From: Microcella alkaliphila
GTDB taxonomy: Bacteria; Actinomycetota; Actinomycetes; Actinomycetales; Microbacteriaceae
Reading direction: 5' to 3'
Length of the DNA stretch: 64,000 nt
NCBI RefSeq assembly: GCF_004216855.1
Contig: NZ_SGXT01000016.1
Coordinates: 1-64,000, forward strand
Under the pieces are notes generated by a model. The model did not search any database. It saw nothing but the letters and a program-made list of their open reading frames with translations, and had not been told where the DNA came from. Numbering within the stretch: position 1 is the stretch's first letter; the number at the start of each line of letters is the position of its first letter. A program made the position numbers and the translations under genes. Shown here piece by piece: positions 32,507-43,596 of the stretch.

Positions 32507-32547
32507 CGGGCCCCGCCCGCCGTGCGGATGCACGGGGCCGGGGCCCG
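32507..32547 (-). terminator. Nested hairpin between infB and rbfA
   Basis: A 9-bp outer stem (CGGGCCCCG at 32507-32515 with 32539-32547) encloses a 6-bp inner hairpin (CCGTGC/GCACGG with a GGAT tetraloop, 32520-32535). Lying 20 nt after the infB stop with no U-tract, it is a candidate attenuator or RNA-processing site that could lower rbfA expression relative to infB. Confidence 0.4.
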
Positions 32548-32566
32548 ACAGACACGCTCGCGACGC

Positions 32567-35260
32567 TTAGGCGCGCGGCTTTTCCTTCATCTCGATCGTC
32601 TCGATCTCGTCGCCGACCTGGATGTCGTTGAACTTGCCCAAGCCGATACCAGCTTCGAAGTCGGTCTTAACCTCGGTGACATCGTCCTTGAAACGACGCA
32701 GCGACTCGATCGCGAGGTTGTCGCCGACGACGACGCCCTCACGGATCACGCGCGCCTTGGCGTTGCGCGTGATCGTGCCGCTGCGCACGATGACACCGGC
32801 GATGTTGCCGAACTTCGACGAGCGGAAAATCTCGCGAATCTCGGCCACGCCCGACTGCACCTCTTCGAACTCGGGCTTCAGCATGCCCTTCAGCGAGTTC
32901 TCGATCTCCTCGAGCGCCGAGTAGATGACCGAGTAGAAGCGGATGTCGACACCCTCACGCTGGGCACGCTCGCGCGCCTTCGTGTCGGGGCGCACGTTGA
33001 AGCCCACGATGATCGCGTTGTCGATCGTCGCGAGGTTCACGTCGCTCTCGGTCACCGCACCAACACCGCGGTGGATGATGCGCAGCTGCACGCTCTCGTC
33101 GACCTCGATCTTGAGAAGCGCCTCTTCCAGGGCCTCAACAGCACCCGAGACGTCTCCCTTGAGGATGAGGTTGAGCGACTCGACCTTGCCGTCTTCCAGC
33201 GCCTTCGTGAAGTCTTCGAGGCTGATGCGCTTGCGGGCCTTGGCCAGCATGGCGTTGCGCTCGGCGGCTTCTCGCTTCTCGGCGATCTGGCGGGCGGTGC
33301 GGTCATCGTCGGTGACGATGAACGTGTCACCCGCGCGCGGCACGGTCGACAAACCCTGAACGGCCACCGGACGCGACGGGTAGGCCTCGTCGACCTTCTC
33401 GCCGTTCTCGTCCGTCATGGCGCGCACGCGGCCGTAGGCGGTGCCCGCGACGATGGCATCGCCGACGCGCAGGGTTCCGGCCTGAATCAGCACGGTCGCC
33501 ACCGCACCGCGGCCCTTGTCGAGCTTCGCCTCGATCGCGGTTCCGCGCGCCAGTCTGTTCGGGTTCGCGCGCAGGTCGAGGCCAGCGTCGGCCGTCAGCA
33601 GAACGGCGTCGAGCAGCTCGGTGATGCCCTTCTTCTGCAGCGCAGAGACGTCGATGAACATGACGTCTCCGCCGTACTCTTCGGCGACGAGGCCGTACTC
33701 GGTGAGCTGCTGACGCACCTTAGCGGGGTTGGCCCCCTCCTTGTCGACCTTGTTGACCGCGACCACGATCGGCACGTTGGCCGCCTGGGCGTGGTTCAGC
33801 GCCTCCACCGTCTGCGGCATGATGCCATCGTCGGCGGCGACCACGAGGATCGCGACGTCAGTCACCTGCGCACCGCGGGCACGCATGGCGGTGAACGCCT
33901 CGTGACCGGGGGTGTCAATGAAGGTGATCGCGCGCTCGATGTCCTCGTGCTCGGTCCACACCTGGTAGGCACCGATGTGCTGGGTAATGCCGCCGGCCTC
34001 GCCCGCGACGACGTTCGCCTCGCGGATCGCGTCGAGCAGCTTCGTCTTACCGTGGTCGACGTGGCCCATGACGGTGACCACCGGAGGACGGATGACGAGG
34101 TCTTCCTCGTCGTCCACCTCGTCGAGGTCGATGTCGAACGCCTCGAGCAGTTCCTTGTCTTCGTCCTCCGGCGAGACGATCTCGATCTTCCAGCCGAGCT
34201 CCTCGCCGAGGACCTCGAAGGTGGCGCCGTCAAGCGACTCGGTGGCGGTCGCCATCTCACCGAGGTGGAACAGCACCGTCACGAGGTTTCCGGGCGGGCA
34301 GTTCATGCCCGTGGCGGTCTCCAACTTGTCGGCGAAGTCCGTAATGGATGCGCCCTGACGCAGGCGAATAACGGTCTTGCCGTCGCCGCGGGGAACGCTG
34401 ACGCCGCCTACCGACGGCGCCTCCCGCATTTCAAACTCTTGCCGCTTCGTCCGCTTCGACTTGCGGGCGCGGCTCTTGCCGCCGCCACGACCAAACGCAC
34501 CAGCGGTGCCGCCACCGGGGCCGCGGCCACGGCCACCGCCGCGGAAACCGCCGCCACCGCCACCGGGGCCACCCGGGCCGCCGGGACCACCAGGACGGAA
34601 GCCAGGGGTACCGGGCGCCGGCCGCGCGCCGCCACCCTGGCGGGTCTGGAACGGCGCGTTGCCGCGTCCGGGCGCTCCCTGACGGGGCGCACCGGGTCGA
34701 GGGGCTCCGGGGCGGGGCGCGCCGGGACGCGGCGGACGCGGGATCGCGCCACCCGCGCCGCCCGGGCGGGGCATGCCCTGCGAGGACGAGAACGGGTTGT
34801 TGCCGGGTCGGGGCGTGCCGGGGCGCGCCATGCCCTGCTGGGAGGCAAAGGGATTGTTGCCGGGACGCGGACCACCCGTCGCGGCAGGCTTCGACGGCGC
34901 GGGCTTCTCCGCGTCGCCTGCGGGCGCTGCGGGTGCTTCCGGAGCCGCGGGCGCGGCTGGAGCAGCCTCGGCGGCGGCGGGCGCGGCCGGAGCCTCCGGC
35001 TCAGCCGCGGGCGCGGCGGGAGCCGGCGCGGGCTTCGGTGCAGCCTTCGGGGCCGGCTTCTTCGCCGCCGGCTTCTCGTCGGCGACGGGCTTGGCCCCGT
35101 CAGCCTCGAGGGCAGCGCGAAGCTTTCGCGCGACGGGCGGTTCGATTGTCGACGATGGACCCTTGACGAATTCGCCAAGCTCCTTCAGCTTCTCCAGCGC
35201 GTCCTTACTCGATACTCCGAACTCGCTGGCGATTTCGTGTACGCGTGGTTTTCCAGCCAC
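32567..35260 (-). CDS. infB: Translation initiation factor IF-2
   Basis: An 897-residue GTPase that recruits initiator fMet-tRNA to the 30S subunit and promotes subunit joining. The N-terminal IF2N motif is [22 protein letters not shown], read as [15 protein letters not shown] plus its helix. A long Ala/Pro then Gly/Arg/Pro-rich linker covers about 60-290. The G domain carries G1 GHVDHGKT near residue 395, G2 [11 protein letters not shown]3 DTPGHEAF and G4 NKVDK. Beta-barrel and C-terminal fMet-tRNA domains complete it. GTG 35260 follows AGGAGAG closely; the frame open to 35302 lacks a signal. Confidence 0.96.
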   Translation of the reverse strand: MAGKPRVHEIASEFGVSSKDALEKLKELGEFVKGPSSTIEPPVARKLRAALEADGAKPVADEKPAAKKPAPKAAPKPAPAPAAPAAEPEAPAAPAAAEAAPAAPAAPEAPAAPAGDAEKPAPSKPAATGGPRPGNNPFASQQGMARPGTPRPGNNPFSSSQGMPRPGGAGGAIPRPPRPGAPRPGAPRPGAPRQGAPGRGNAPFQTRQGGGARPAPGTPGFRPGGPGGPGGPGGGGGGFRGGGRGRGPGGGTAGAFGRGGGKSRARKSKRTKRQEFEMREAPSVGGVSVPRGDGKTVIRLRQGASITDFADKLETATGMNCPPGNLVTVLFHLGEMATATESLDGATFEVLGEELGWKIEIVSPEDEDKELLEAFDIDLDEVDDEEDLVIRPPVVTVMGHVDHGKTKLLDAIREANVVAGEAGGITQHIGAYQVWTEHEDIERAITFIDTPGHEAFTAMRARGAQVTDVAILVVAADDGIMPQTVEALNHAQAANVPIVVAVNKVDKEGANPAKVRQQLTEYGLVAEEYGGDVMFIDVSALQKKGITELLDAVLLTADAGLDLRANPNRLARGTAIEAKLDKGRGAVATVLIQAGTLRVGDAIVAGTAYGRVRAMTDENGEKVDEAYPSRPVAVQGLSTVPRAGDTFIVTDDDRTARQIAEKREAAERNAMLAKARKRISLEDFTKALEDGKVESLNLILKGDVSGAVEALEEALLKIEVDESVQLRIIHRGVGAVTESDVNLATIDNAIIVGFNVRPDTKARERAQREGVDIRFYSVIYSALEEIENSLKGMLKPEFEEVQSGVAEIREIFRSSKFGNIAGVIVRSGTITRNAKARVIREGVVVGDNLAIESLRRFKDDVTEVKTDFEAGIGLGKFNDIQVGDEIETIEMKEKPRA

Positions 35261-35335
35261 TTCTCTCCTGTCTGGGCCTGCACCCGGACAGGGGCAGACC
35301 ACTAATGGTGGACGGGTCTCATTTCGAGCCGCTCA

Positions 35336-35623
35336 TCAGTTGTCCATGTGCCGATCAGCCTGTTCTCTCGAGGATCCGGTGGATCCGTACAGTGCCAAAA
35401 GCCCTCCTGCGTCGAGCGGGCCGGCGGTCCGAAACGCGCGAGCCCATGCTCGACGTGACGTCGCCGTCTCGATGCAGTCGCGGGTGGCGTGCACCCACGC
35501 GCCCCGGCCAGGATGACTGGCCAACGCGTCCGCGACGACTGTTCCGTCACGCACGACGCACCGAATAAGTTCGGAACGAGGAACGCGAGCGCGACAGCCG
35601 ACGCAGGTTCTGACGGGTTCCAT
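35336..35623 (-). CDS. ylxR: YlxR family RNA-binding protein
   Basis: A 95-residue DUF448/YlxR protein with the signature VRTCVGCRARVPRSEL at the N-terminus and HPGRGAWVHATRDCI in the middle. It sits between nusA and infB, its standard place; homologues bind RNA or RNase P and are linked to translation control. It begins 11 bp after the nusA stop. Precise role uncertain. Confidence 0.88.
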   Translation of the reverse strand: MEPVRTCVGCRARVPRSELIRCVVRDGTVVADALASHPGRGAWVHATRDCIETATSRRAWARAFRTAGPLDAGGLLALYGSTGSSREQADRHMDN

Positions 35624-35634
35624 CCTAGCGGGTG

Positions 35635-36630
35635 CTAGTCATCCATCACGGAATCGGGCTGAATGTCGATTTTTGCGCCAGTCAACTTGGCGGCGAGGCG
35701 GGCGTTTTGGCCCTCCTTACCGATCGCGAGCGACAGTTGGTAGTCGGGCACGAGGGCGCGAACCGCCTTCGTGTCCGGGTTGATGACGAACGCGTCCGTC
35801 ACCTTCGCGGGCGACAGTGCGTTCTTCACGAACGTCGCGAGGTCATCCGAGTAGTCGACGATGTCGATCTTCTCGGTGCCGAGTTCGGCGGTCACACCCC
35901 GCACGCGCTGCCCCAACTCTCCGATGCAGGCGCCCTTCGCGTTGACGCCCGGCTCCGTCGCCCTGACGGCGATCTTGGTGCGGTGGCCCGCCTCGCGCGC
36001 GAGCGAAACAATCTCCACGACACCGGAAGCGATCTCGGGCACGTGCAGCGCGAACAGGCGGCGAACGAGAGACGGGTGCGTGCGGCTCACCGTGATCGAC
36101 GGACCCTTCAAGCCCTTTGACACGCTCGTGACATACACGCGGATGCGGCTGCCGTGTGGGTACTCCTCACCGGGAACCTGCTCTTCGGGCGGAAGGATGG
36201 CCTCGACCGTGCCGAGGTCGATGTGCACCATGCGCGGGTTCGGACCCTGCTGGATGACACCGGCGACGATGTCACCCTCGCGGCCCTTGAACTCGCCGAG
36301 CACGCGGTCATCGCCGATGTCGCGCAGTCGCTGATTGATGACCTGCTTGGCGGCGAACGCGGCAATGCGGCCAAAGTCGTCGGGGCTGTCGGGCGCCTCT
36401 CCGATGAGGTTGCCATCGTCGTCGAACTCGGGAACGTAGACCGTGATGTGGCCGCTCTTGCGGTCGAGCTCGACGCGAGGCTGCGGGGCGTCGGAGCCGC
36501 GCTGGTCGGCCTGATCGGTGTGCTTGAGATAGGCGGTGAGAATGGCCTGCTCGATGATCTGCACCAGCTCGTCGAACGGGATCTCGCGCTCGCGCTCCAT
36601 CATCCTCAGTACTGCCAGGTCGATGTCCAC
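35635..36630 (-). CDS. nusA: Transcription termination/antitermination factor NusA
   Basis: A 331-residue NusA that binds RNA polymerase and nascent RNA. The N-terminal polymerase-binding domain is about 1-120 (IDLAVLRMMERE, IPFDELVQIIEQAILTAY), the S1 domain is around GDIVAGVIQQGPNPRMVHID, and two KH domains follow, with RTHPSLVRRLFALHVPEI, GACIGELGQRVRGV and LAIGKEGQNARLAAKLTG. The acidic repeats of E. coli NusA are absent, as expected in actinobacteria. GTG 36630 has a GGAGG site. rimP, usually the gene before nusA, is missing here; 36631-36751 holds only a possible TACCGT -10 (36697-36702). Confidence 0.95.
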   Translation of the reverse strand: MDIDLAVLRMMEREREIPFDELVQIIEQAILTAYLKHTDQADQRGSDAPQPRVELDRKSGHITVYVPEFDDDGNLIGEAPDSPDDFGRIAAFAAKQVINQRLRDIGDDRVLGEFKGREGDIVAGVIQQGPNPRMVHIDLGTVEAILPPEEQVPGEEYPHGSRIRVYVTSVSKGLKGPSITVSRTHPSLVRRLFALHVPEIASGVVEIVSLAREAGHRTKIAVRATEPGVNAKGACIGELGQRVRGVTAELGTEKIDIVDYSDDLATFVKNALSPAKVTDAFVINPDTKAVRALVPDYQLSLAIGKEGQNARLAAKLTGAKIDIQPDSVMDD

Positions 36631-36751
36631 GTGGGTGCCTCCGCTATTCGATTGGGCCACGCGCCGCTCACAGGAGAGGGCGCGGGTCGGACCTCCACGG
36701 TACCCGACTCCGCGCCCCCTCCTCACCCCCGGCAGAGGCCGAGCGGAACGC

Positions 36752-38791
36752 CTAGGCGCGCCAGACCTGCACGACCGACGGCCGCGGCGCCCGAGCTGTG
36801 CCGGCGCCGCTCGCACCGTAGTCGGGGAACAGCGAGTTCGGAGCCGCGAACGAGCCGTCCTCGCCGGGGTGCTGCACGGCGACGAGCACCATGCCGTCCT
36901 CGACGCGGATGATCGGCCCGCACGTCTCGGCGTCGCGCGGCACCGACAGGAACTGCTGCACGCGCCCGCGGTCCGGCCCCTCGAGCGGCACCTTGAACAG
37001 CCCGTCGTTCTTGCGGATCGTGCTCGGCGCCCCGTCGGTCGAGATCCAGAGATTGCCCTCCGCGTCGAACGCGACGTTGTCGGGGCACGAGATCGGCGAG
37101 ACCATCGCGGGCGGGAACCCGGCGAAGTACGTCAGCGCCGCCCCGCTCGGGTCGCCGCACAGCAGCAGGATGCTCCAGGCGAACCGCGTGCCGCCCTGCC
37201 CCTCCGACTCCACGAGCTCGATGACGTGGCCATCCCTGTTCGACAGGCGCGGGTTGGCCTCGTCGACCGGCGCATCGATGCCGCGGCGCGAGTTGTTGGT
37301 GCACGCGATGTAGACGCGCCCGGTCGTCGGGTGCGGCTCGACGTCCTCGCAGCGGTCCATCTTGGTCGCGCCGACGAGGTCGGCGGCGAGGCGCGTGTGC
37401 ACGAGCACCTGTTCGACGCTCATGCCCGGCACCGCGCTCTCGCCCTTGCGGGTGAGGGCGATCCACTCCCCTGTGCCGTCGAACCGGCCGTCCTGCGGCA
37501 GACGGCCCGAGCCGTCGATCTCGCTCGCCGGCGAGTCGCCGGTGAACCGCGCGACGAACAGGTCGCCCTCGCTGAGCAGCTTCAGGTTCTGCTTGCGCGC
37601 GCCGGGGCCGCTGCCCGTGTTCACCCGGTGCTTCGAGACGAACTTGTACAGATAGTCGCCGCGCTCATCGTCGCCCATGTAGGCCACGACACGGCCGTCC
37701 TCGGCGATCGAGACGTTCGCGCCCTCGTGCTTGAAGCGCCCCAGGGCGGTGTGCTTGACGGGCGTGGATGCGGGGTCGAGAGGGTCGACCTCGACGATGT
37801 AGCCGAAGCGGTGCTCCTCGTTTTCGTAGCCCGGCTCGGCGCCGTTGAAGCGCTTGTCCCAGGTCTCCCACCCGGTGCTCGTCGGGCGCTGCCGGAAGCC
37901 GTAGCGAGCGCGCGAGGGGGTCGTGGCGGGCGACGAGAAGTAGCCGTTGAAGTTCTCCTCGCCCGAGAGCACCGTGCCCCACGGCGTCGTGCCGCCGGCG
38001 CAGTTGCCGAGCGTGCCGAGCACCGTGCGCCCCTCCGGGTCTGCCGCGGTGCGGACGAGCTCCGAGCCCGCCGCGGGGCCGGTGAGCGCGAAGGGCGAGT
38101 CGACCGTGAAGCGGCGATTGCGGCGCCCGCCAGGAACCGTGCGCCACGGAGCCCCGGGCGCATCCCGCACGACCTCGACGACGCTCATGCCCTGCGCTGC
38201 CTTGTAGATCTCGCTGCGACGCCGCAGCTCGGCCGGGTCGCTCGACGGCGCGAACATGATGTCGGGGTTGACGTACTCGTGGTTGGCGACGAGCACGCCC
38301 GTGAGGCCGCCGGCGTCGACGATGATGTCGATGTAGTCGTTGTTGTAGCCGAACTGCGCGGCCTGGGCGGCGGGCGACTGGGCGACGATGTCGAAGACGG
38401 GGGCTCCGGCGAGCACGGGGTCGCCCCAGCGGATGAGCGGTGCCCAGGTGTAGCCCTCGGGCACGACGAACGAGTCGACGCTCGCGTCGACGGGGGCGAT
38501 CGGCGTGAACGGCAGGCCCGTCGCGGCGGGCGCGGCGACGGCGGCCGTGGGCCGCTCGAGCGAGGTCGTCGCGATGACGACGGCGCCCGCGGCGGCTCCG
38601 CCGAGCAGCGCGCGCCGACTGAAGGCGGTCTGCGCGATCGAGCGGAACGTCGCGTTGCTCGAGGTGTTGCACTCGGGCCCGAGGCACGCGTCGGCGCACT
38701 TCAGTCGGCACGTGACGGGCGAACGCTTGCCGCGCGCGTGGTCGATGATCGGCAGATGGGTGCGCTGGTCGGTATCGGCGCTGATGGTCAT
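36752..38791 (-). CDS. phoX: PhoX-type (DUF839) secreted alkaline phosphatase
   Basis: A 679-residue Tat-exported phosphatase. The twin-arginine signal FSRRALLGG sits unusually deep (about residue 57), preceded by a Cys-containing N-terminus (CRLKCADACLGPECNTS), a known PhoX layout. The beta-propeller catalytic region includes NHEYVNPDIMF, NCAGGTTPWGTVLSGEEN near residue 275, PDNVAFDAEGNLWISTDG and the C-terminal DGMVLVAVQHPGED. Glu/Asp/Cys residues there bind the Fe/Ca cofactor in the family. It releases phosphate from organic monoesters outside the cell. ATG 38791 follows GAGGGGG. It is inserted between proS and nusA, so probably a separate unit. Confidence 0.88.
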   Translation of the reverse strand: MTISADTDQRTHLPIIDHARGKRSPVTCRLKCADACLGPECNTSSNATFRSIAQTAFSRRALLGGAAAGAVVIATTSLERPTAAVAAPAATGLPFTPIAPVDASVDSFVVPEGYTWAPLIRWGDPVLAGAPVFDIVAQSPAAQAAQFGYNNDYIDIIVDAGGLTGVLVANHEYVNPDIMFAPSSDPAELRRRSEIYKAAQGMSVVEVVRDAPGAPWRTVPGGRRNRRFTVDSPFALTGPAAGSELVRTAADPEGRTVLGTLGNCAGGTTPWGTVLSGEENFNGYFSSPATTPSRARYGFRQRPTSTGWETWDKRFNGAEPGYENEEHRFGYIVEVDPLDPASTPVKHTALGRFKHEGANVSIAEDGRVVAYMGDDERGDYLYKFVSKHRVNTGSGPGARKQNLKLLSEGDLFVARFTGDSPASEIDGSGRLPQDGRFDGTGEWIALTRKGESAVPGMSVEQVLVHTRLAADLVGATKMDRCEDVEPHPTTGRVYIACTNNSRRGIDAPVDEANPRLSNRDGHVIELVESEGQGGTRFAWSILLLCGDPSGAALTYFAGFPPAMVSPISCPDNVAFDAEGNLWISTDGAPSTIRKNDGLFKVPLEGPDRGRVQQFLSVPRDAETCGPIIRVEDGMVLVAVQHPGEDGSFAAPNSLFPDYGASGAGTARAPRPSVVQVWRA

Positions 38792-38909
38792 GGTCGAGCC
38801 CCCTCGGTCAGATGACGGATGCTCCGCCACCGTCGCTCAGGGGCGCGACCGCCGCGTGACCGGCGTGCGACCGGAGGGTGTTCGCCCCGTGAACGGAGCG
38901 TGAACCCCG

Positions 38910-40682
38910 TCAGTCTGCCTGGGCCAGAGCCGCCGGCACCTCGCCCAGGGCGACATCACGACGCTCGCCCGAGCGGCGATCCCAGAACTCGACCGTGCCT
39001 TCGGCGGCGCCGCGGCCGACGATGATGATGAGCGGCACACCGATCAGCTCGGCGTCGCCGAACTTGACCCCCGGCGACACCTTCGGCCGGTCATCGTACA
39101 GCGCGTCGAAGCCGGCCTCGTGCAGCTCGCTGACGAGCGCGTCGGCGATCTCGTACACGGCAGCATCTTTGCCCGTAGCGACGACGTGCACGTCGAACGG
39201 AGCCACGGCGCGGGGCCAGATGAGGCCGCGCTCGTCGTGATTGCCCTCCGCGATCGCCGCGAGGATGCGTGTCACGCCGATGCCGTAGGAACCCATCGTG
39301 ACGGTCACGAGCTTGCCGTTCTCGTCGAGCACCTTCAGGTCGAGTGATTCGGCGTACTTGCGGCCGAGCTGGAAGACGTGGCCGATCTCCATGCCGCGGG
39401 CGAGTTCGACGGGGCCGGAGCCGTCGGGCGCGGGATCGCCCGCGCGTACCTCGGCGATGTCAGCGATCCCGTCGGCCGCGAAGTCGCGGCCAGCAACCAG
39501 GTGGAATACGTGCTTCTCGTGCTCGTTCGCGCCGGTCACCCAAGCGGTGCCGTCGACCACCCGGGGGTCGACGAGATAGCGGATTCCCGTGGTTGAGCCC
39601 TCCTCGCCGAGCACCGGCCCAGCGGCACTCCACGGGCCGATGTAGCCCTTGACGAGGCCGGGGTGCTTCGCGAAGTCCTCGTCGATGGCGGCGGTGACCT
39701 CGGCGGGCGCGAACGCCACCTCGGCGCGCTTCATGTCGACCTCGCGGTCGCCGGGAACCCCCACGATGACGAGTTCGCTGGAGCCATCGAGATGTGTCAG
39801 CCGCAGCACGACGTTCTTCAGCGTGTCGGCCGCCTCCCACGGGCGGTCCTCGCGCGGGTGTCGGTCGTTCGCCAGCGCCACGAGCGTGGCGATGGTCGGC
39901 GTGTCGGGCGAGTCGAACACGACCGCCTCGGGCTGCCCGTCGATAGGCAGTGCCGCGGGCGCGGTCGTGCGATACGCCTCGACGTTGGCGGCGTACCCGC
40001 CGGCTGAGCGCACGAACGTGTCTTCGCCAACCGCTGTCGGGTGCAGGAACTCTTCGCTGCGCGAACCTCCCATGGCCCCGGCGTCGGCCTGCACGATCAC
40101 ATACTCGAGCCCCAGGCGCGTGAAGATACGCTCATAAGCGTCGCGCTGGGCCTGGTACGAGGCGTCGAGCCCGTCGTCGGTGTAGTCGAATGAGTAGGCG
40201 TCCTTCATCGAGAACTCGCGGCCGCGCAGAAGACCGGCGCGGGGCCGTGCCTCGTCACGGTACTTGTCCTGGATCTGGTAAATCGACAGGGGCAGGTCCT
40301 TGTACGACGAGTAGAGGTCCTTCACGAGCATCGTGAAGACCTCCTCGTGGGTGGGGGCCAGCAGGTAGTCGGCGCCCTTGCGGTCCTTCAGGCGGAAGAT
40401 TCCGTCGCCGTACTCCGTCCAGCGCCCGGTGGCCTCGTAGGGCTCGCGCGGCAGCAGCGCGGGAAAGTGGACCTGCTGGGCTCCCGCGGCCGCCATTTCG
40501 TCATGGATGATCGCCTCGATACGGCGACGCACGCGCAGTCCGAGAGGCAGCCAGGCAAAGATGCCCGGCGCCTGACGACGGATGTAGCCGGCGCGGACGA
40601 GCAGGCGGTGGCTCGCCACCTCGGCGTCGGCGGGGTCGTCACGCAGCGTGCGAACGAAGAGCTGGCTCATGCGAGTGGTCAC
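38910..40682 (-). CDS. proS: Prolyl-tRNA synthetase
   Basis: A 590-residue class II aminoacyl-tRNA synthetase charging tRNA-Pro, of the bacterial type with an insertion (editing) domain at about 220-380. Motif 1 lies near [20 protein letters not shown], motif 2 near [19 protein letters not shown] then FSMKDAYSF, and motif 3 near [14 protein letters not shown]; the anticodon-binding domain follows. GTG 40682 is preferred because TACGCT lies 8 nt upstream (leaderless) and gives the usual short N-terminus [12 protein letters not shown] 40688 and 40670 are alternatives. Confidence 0.95.
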   Translation of the reverse strand: MTTRMSQLFVRTLRDDPADAEVASHRLLVRAGYIRRQAPGIFAWLPLGLRVRRRIEAIIHDEMAAAGAQQVHFPALLPREPYEATGRWTEYGDGIFRLKDRKGADYLLAPTHEEVFTMLVKDLYSSYKDLPLSIYQIQDKYRDEARPRAGLLRGREFSMKDAYSFDYTDDGLDASYQAQRDAYERIFTRLGLEYVIVQADAGAMGGSRSEEFLHPTAVGEDTFVRSAGGYAANVEAYRTTAPAALPIDGQPEAVVFDSPDTPTIATLVALANDRHPREDRPWEAADTLKNVVLRLTHLDGSSELVIVGVPGDREVDMKRAEVAFAPAEVTAAIDEDFAKHPGLVKGYIGPWSAAGPVLGEEGSTTGIRYLVDPRVVDGTAWVTGANEHEKHVFHLVAGRDFAADGIADIAEVRAGDPAPDGSGPVELARGMEIGHVFQLGRKYAESLDLKVLDENGKLVTVTMGSYGIGVTRILAAIAEGNHDERGLIWPRAVAPFDVHVVATGKDAAVYEIADALVSELHEAGFDALYDDRPKVSPGVKFGDAELIGVPLIIIVGRGAAEGTVEFWDRRSGERRDVALGEVPAALAQAD

Positions 40683-40766
40683 GATCATCCAGCGTAGCGT
40701 CGGCCGCCGCGCCGGTCCGACGGCCGATGCTGGAATTCGAGTGCGATTCGCGTGACAATAAGCGGA

Positions 40767-40812
40767 GGGCCTGCGAGCGACGGCAAGGGGGGCTTGTGTC
40801 GCTCGCAGGCCC
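40767..40812 (-). terminator. 15-bp perfect stem-loop downstream of ispG
   Basis: GGGCCTGCGAGCGAC (40767-40781) pairs with 40798-40812 across a 16-nt loop. On the minus strand it lies 88 nt after the ispG stop and is followed by CTCCGCTTATTG. It is a probable transcription stop or 3'-end stabiliser; the U-rich tract is weak. The rest of 40683-40899 is empty. Confidence 0.55.
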
Positions 40813-40899
40813 GCCTCTGAAACTATCGCGGCGCACGAACGGCGGTTCAGTCCCCCATCGGGGGGTGAGCCACGGCTCGCGCCGGAAGGCAACCCCGTG

Positions 40900-42048
40900 C
40901 TACGCGGTGACGACCTCGGGGCTGCCGGTCGGCGCGTCAGGCATTTCTGCGGCAATGCGGTTCGCCTCGTCGATCAGTGTCTGCACGATCTCGGACTCGG
41001 GGACGGTCTTGATGACCTCGCCCTTCACGAAGATCTGTCCCTTGCCGTTGCCGGAGGCGACGCCGAGGTCGGCCTCGCGAGCCTCGCCCGGTCCGTTCAC
41101 GACGCAGCCCATGACGGCGACCCGCAGCGGCACGGTCATGCCCTCGAGCCCCTTAGTCACGTCTTCGGCGAGCGTGTAGACGTCGACCTGTGCGCGGCCG
41201 CACGACGGGCACGAGACGATCTCGAGCTTACGCTCGCGCAGATTCAGGCTCTCGAGGATCTTGAGGCCGACCTTGATCTCCTCGGCGGGCGGAGCCGACA
41301 GGGAGACGCGGATCGTGTCGCCGATCCCTTCGCCGAGCAGAATGCCGAACGCCGTGGCGCTCTTGATCGTGCCCTGGAAGGCGGGGCCGGCTTCCGTGAC
41401 GCCGAGGTGCAAGGGCCAATCGCCGCGCTCGGCGAGCTGGCGATACGCCTTCACCATGACGATCGGGTCGTTGTGCTTGACCGAGATCTTGAAGTCGTGG
41501 AAGTCGTGCTCCTCGAACAGGCTCGCCTCCCACACGGCGCTCTCGACGAGCGCCTCGGCGGTGGGCTTGCCGTACTTCTGCAGCAGGCGCGGGTCGAGCG
41601 AGCCGGCGTTCACACCGATGCGCAGGCTGACGCCAGCGTCTTTGGCGGCCTTCGCGATCTCGCCGACCTTATCGTCGAACTTCTTAATGTTGCCGGGGTT
41701 GACCCGCACGGCGGCGCACCCGGCGTCGATCGCCTGGAAGACGTACTTCGGCTGGAAGTGAATGTCGGCGATGACCGGAATCTGGCTCTTCTTCGCGATG
41801 ATGTGCAGCACATCGGCGTCATCCTGGCTCGGCACGGCGACACGCACGATGTCGCAGCCCGTGGCGGTGAGCTCAGCGATCTGCTGCAGGGTGCCGTTGA
41901 TGTCGGTCGTCGGCGTCGTCGTCATCGACTGCACGCTGACCGGGTGGTCGCTACCGACCATCACCTTGCCGACCTTGATCTGGCGGGTCTTGCGGCGCGG
42001 GGCAAGAACCTCGGGAACCTTGGGCATTCCGAGATTGACGGCGGGCAC
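40900..42048 (-). CDS. ispG: 4-hydroxy-3-methylbut-2-enyl diphosphate synthase (flavodoxin), MEP pathway
   Basis: A 382-residue [4Fe-4S] enzyme turning ME-cPP into HMBPP in the non-mevalonate isoprenoid pathway. A TIM-barrel N-terminus ([47 protein letters not shown]) joins a C-terminal cluster domain with [13 protein letters not shown] and [15 protein letters not shown], which hold the cluster cysteines and the conserved Glu. GTG 42048 is the longest start; an ATG eight codons in is possible. With dxr at 48132-49211 it shows that the cell uses the MEP route. Confidence 0.95.
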   Translation of the reverse strand: MPAVNLGMPKVPEVLAPRRKTRQIKVGKVMVGSDHPVSVQSMTTTPTTDINGTLQQIAELTATGCDIVRVAVPSQDDADVLHIIAKKSQIPVIADIHFQPKYVFQAIDAGCAAVRVNPGNIKKFDDKVGEIAKAAKDAGVSLRIGVNAGSLDPRLLQKYGKPTAEALVESAVWEASLFEEHDFHDFKISVKHNDPIVMVKAYRQLAERGDWPLHLGVTEAGPAFQGTIKSATAFGILLGEGIGDTIRVSLSAPPAEEIKVGLKILESLNLRERKLEIVSCPSCGRAQVDVYTLAEDVTKGLEGMTVPLRVAVMGCVVNGPGEAREADLGVASGNGKGQIFVKGEVIKTVPESEIVQTLIDEANRIAAEMPDAPTGSPEVVTA

Positions 42049-42136
42049 GAGAACTCGACTTTCGGGTTCAGGGAGGCGGCGAAGAGGGCCGCGGGAGGAC
42101 GGTGCTCAGACTAGAGCACCGCCCTGAACCCGCGCC

Positions 42137-42814
42137 TCAGGCGCCGCCTTGAGGCACTGCCGCCGTTTGTGCGGCAAGGCGCTCTGGGATGCGCAGCGGA
42201 GGCTCTGTGGCTGCCGTCACCTCCTCAACGCTCACGCCCGGCGCCACCTCCACCAATTCGAGTCCGGCATCCGTGACGTCAATGACGCAGAGGTCCGTGA
42301 TGATGCGGTCAACGACGCCGCGGCCGGTGAGCGGCAGCGAGCACTCGGTCACGATCTTGGGCGAGCCGTCTTTCGCGACGTGTTCCATCAAGACGACGAC
42401 GCGCCCTGCGCCGTGCACCAGATCCATGGCTCCCCCGGGCCCTTTGACCATCTTTCCCGGGATCATCCAGTTCGCGAGGTCCCCCTTTTCGGAGACCTGC
42501 ATGGCCCCGAGGATCGCCGCGTCGATCTTGCCGCCGCGGATCATGCCGAAGCTCGTCGCCGAGTCGAAGAAGGCGGAGCCCGGAAGCACGGTCACCGTTT
42601 CCTTGCCGGCGTTGATGAGGTCGGGATCGACCGCGTCGTCCGTCGGGTAAGGGCCGACGCCGAGGATGCCGTTCTCACTCTGCAAGACGACGGTCACGCC
42701 GTCTGGCACATAGTTGGGAACGAGGGTCGGCAAACCAATACCGAGATTCACGTACGCGCCGTCGGTGAGCTCCCTGGCGGCGCGCGCCGCCATTTCTGTG
42801 CGGGACAGTGCCAT
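42137..42814 (-). CDS. scoB: Succinyl-CoA:3-oxoacid CoA-transferase (SCOT) subunit B
   Basis: A 225-residue beta subunit of a 3-oxoacid CoA-transferase. The catalytic glutamate is E47 in [14 protein letters not shown], the family's SENG motif that forms the glutamyl-CoA intermediate. [20 protein letters not shown] and [20 protein letters not shown] are typical. It activates acetoacetate with CoA from succinyl-CoA in the cytoplasm. ATG 42814 lies 2 bp after the subunit A stop, so the two are coupled. Confidence 0.92.
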   Translation of the reverse strand: MALSRTEMAARAARELTDGAYVNLGIGLPTLVPNYVPDGVTVVLQSENGILGVGPYPTDDAVDPDLINAGKETVTVLPGSAFFDSATSFGMIRGGKIDAAILGAMQVSEKGDLANWMIPGKMVKGPGGAMDLVHGAGRVVVLMEHVAKDGSPKIVTECSLPLTGRGVVDRIITDLCVIDVTDAGLELVEVAPGVSVEEVTAATEPPLRIPERLAAQTAAVPQGGA

Positions 42815-42816
42815 GA

Positions 42817-43596
42817 TCAGCTCCCCTCTCCTGAACGCACTGTTCGTCGCTCGATGCGCTTCTCGATGTCCGAACCCACCTCGACGACTCGGTCGATGAA
42901 GACGCCGGGGAGGTGAACCATGTCGGGATCGAGCTCGCCCGGTTCGACGAGCCGCTCGACCTGCGCGATGGCCACCCGACCCGCCATCGCCGCGAGCGGA
43001 GAGAAGTTGCGGGCCGACCGGGAGAACACGAGGTTGCCGTGGCGGTCGCCGAGCGCCGCGTGGACGAGCGAGAAGTCGGTGGTAATCGCCTCCTCCAGGA
43101 CGAACTCGCGATCCTCTCCGCGCACCGCGAAGGTCGCGACGGGCTTGGCCGGTGACGCGACAGCCACCGTCCCGTCCGAGTTGTAGCGTCGCGGGAGGCC
43201 GCCCTCCGCGACCTGCGTTCCAACGCCGGTCTGGGTGTAGAACGCCGCGATCCCCGAGCCACCCGAACGCAGCTTCTCCGCCAGCGTTCCCTGGGGTGTG
43301 AGCTCGACCTCGAGTTCGCCGGACAGAAACTGCCGCTCGAACTCCTTGTTCTCTCCGACGTACGACGACGTCATCTTGGCAATGCGCCCCGCCGCCAGCA
43401 GAATGCCGAGACCCCAGTCGTCGACCCCGCAGTTGTTGCTCACGATCTTCAGTTCGCGTGCGCCCTGCGCGAGCAACGCCTCGATCAGCAGCATCGGATT
43501 GCCGCACAGTCCGAAGCCACCCACCGCGAGGCTCGCGCCGTCGGGTATGTCGGCGACGGCGTCGGCAGGACTGCCGACCGTCTTGTCGATCGTCAT
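42817..43596 (-). CDS. scoA: Succinyl-CoA:3-oxoacid CoA-transferase (SCOT) subunit A
   Basis: A 259-residue alpha subunit, partner of the gene immediately downstream. Family features: [21 protein letters not shown] at the N-terminus (read [13 protein letters not shown]), [29 protein letters not shown] and [27 protein letters not shown] sits 7 nt before ATG 43596. It is divergent from a thiolase gene (140 bp apart); together they would convert acetoacetate to two acetyl-CoA. The unit lies between ispG and the S2P protease, an insertion in an otherwise conserved gene order. Confidence 0.92.
   Translation of the reverse strand: MTIDKTVGSPADAVADIPDGASLAVGGFGLCGNPMLLIEALLAQGARELKIVSNNCGVDDWGLGILLAAGRIAKMTSSYVGENKEFERQFLSGELEVELTPQGTLAEKLRSGGSGIAAFYTQTGVGTQVAEGGLPRRYNSDGTVAVASPAKPVATFAVRGEDREFVLEEAITTDFSLVHAALGDRHGNLVFSRSARNFSPLAAMAGRVAIAQVERLVEPGELDPDMVHLPGVFIDRVVEVGSDIEKRIERRTVRSGEGS

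Noticed and set aside
32306-35305. 999-codon plus-strand open frame opposite infB
   Set aside because: Antisense shadow in high-GC DNA; infB has every IF-2 motif and a proper ribosome site, and the plus-strand product has no domain.
36536-38815. 759-codon plus-strand frame opposite phoX
   Set aside because: Shadow of phoX, which has a Tat signal and family motifs.
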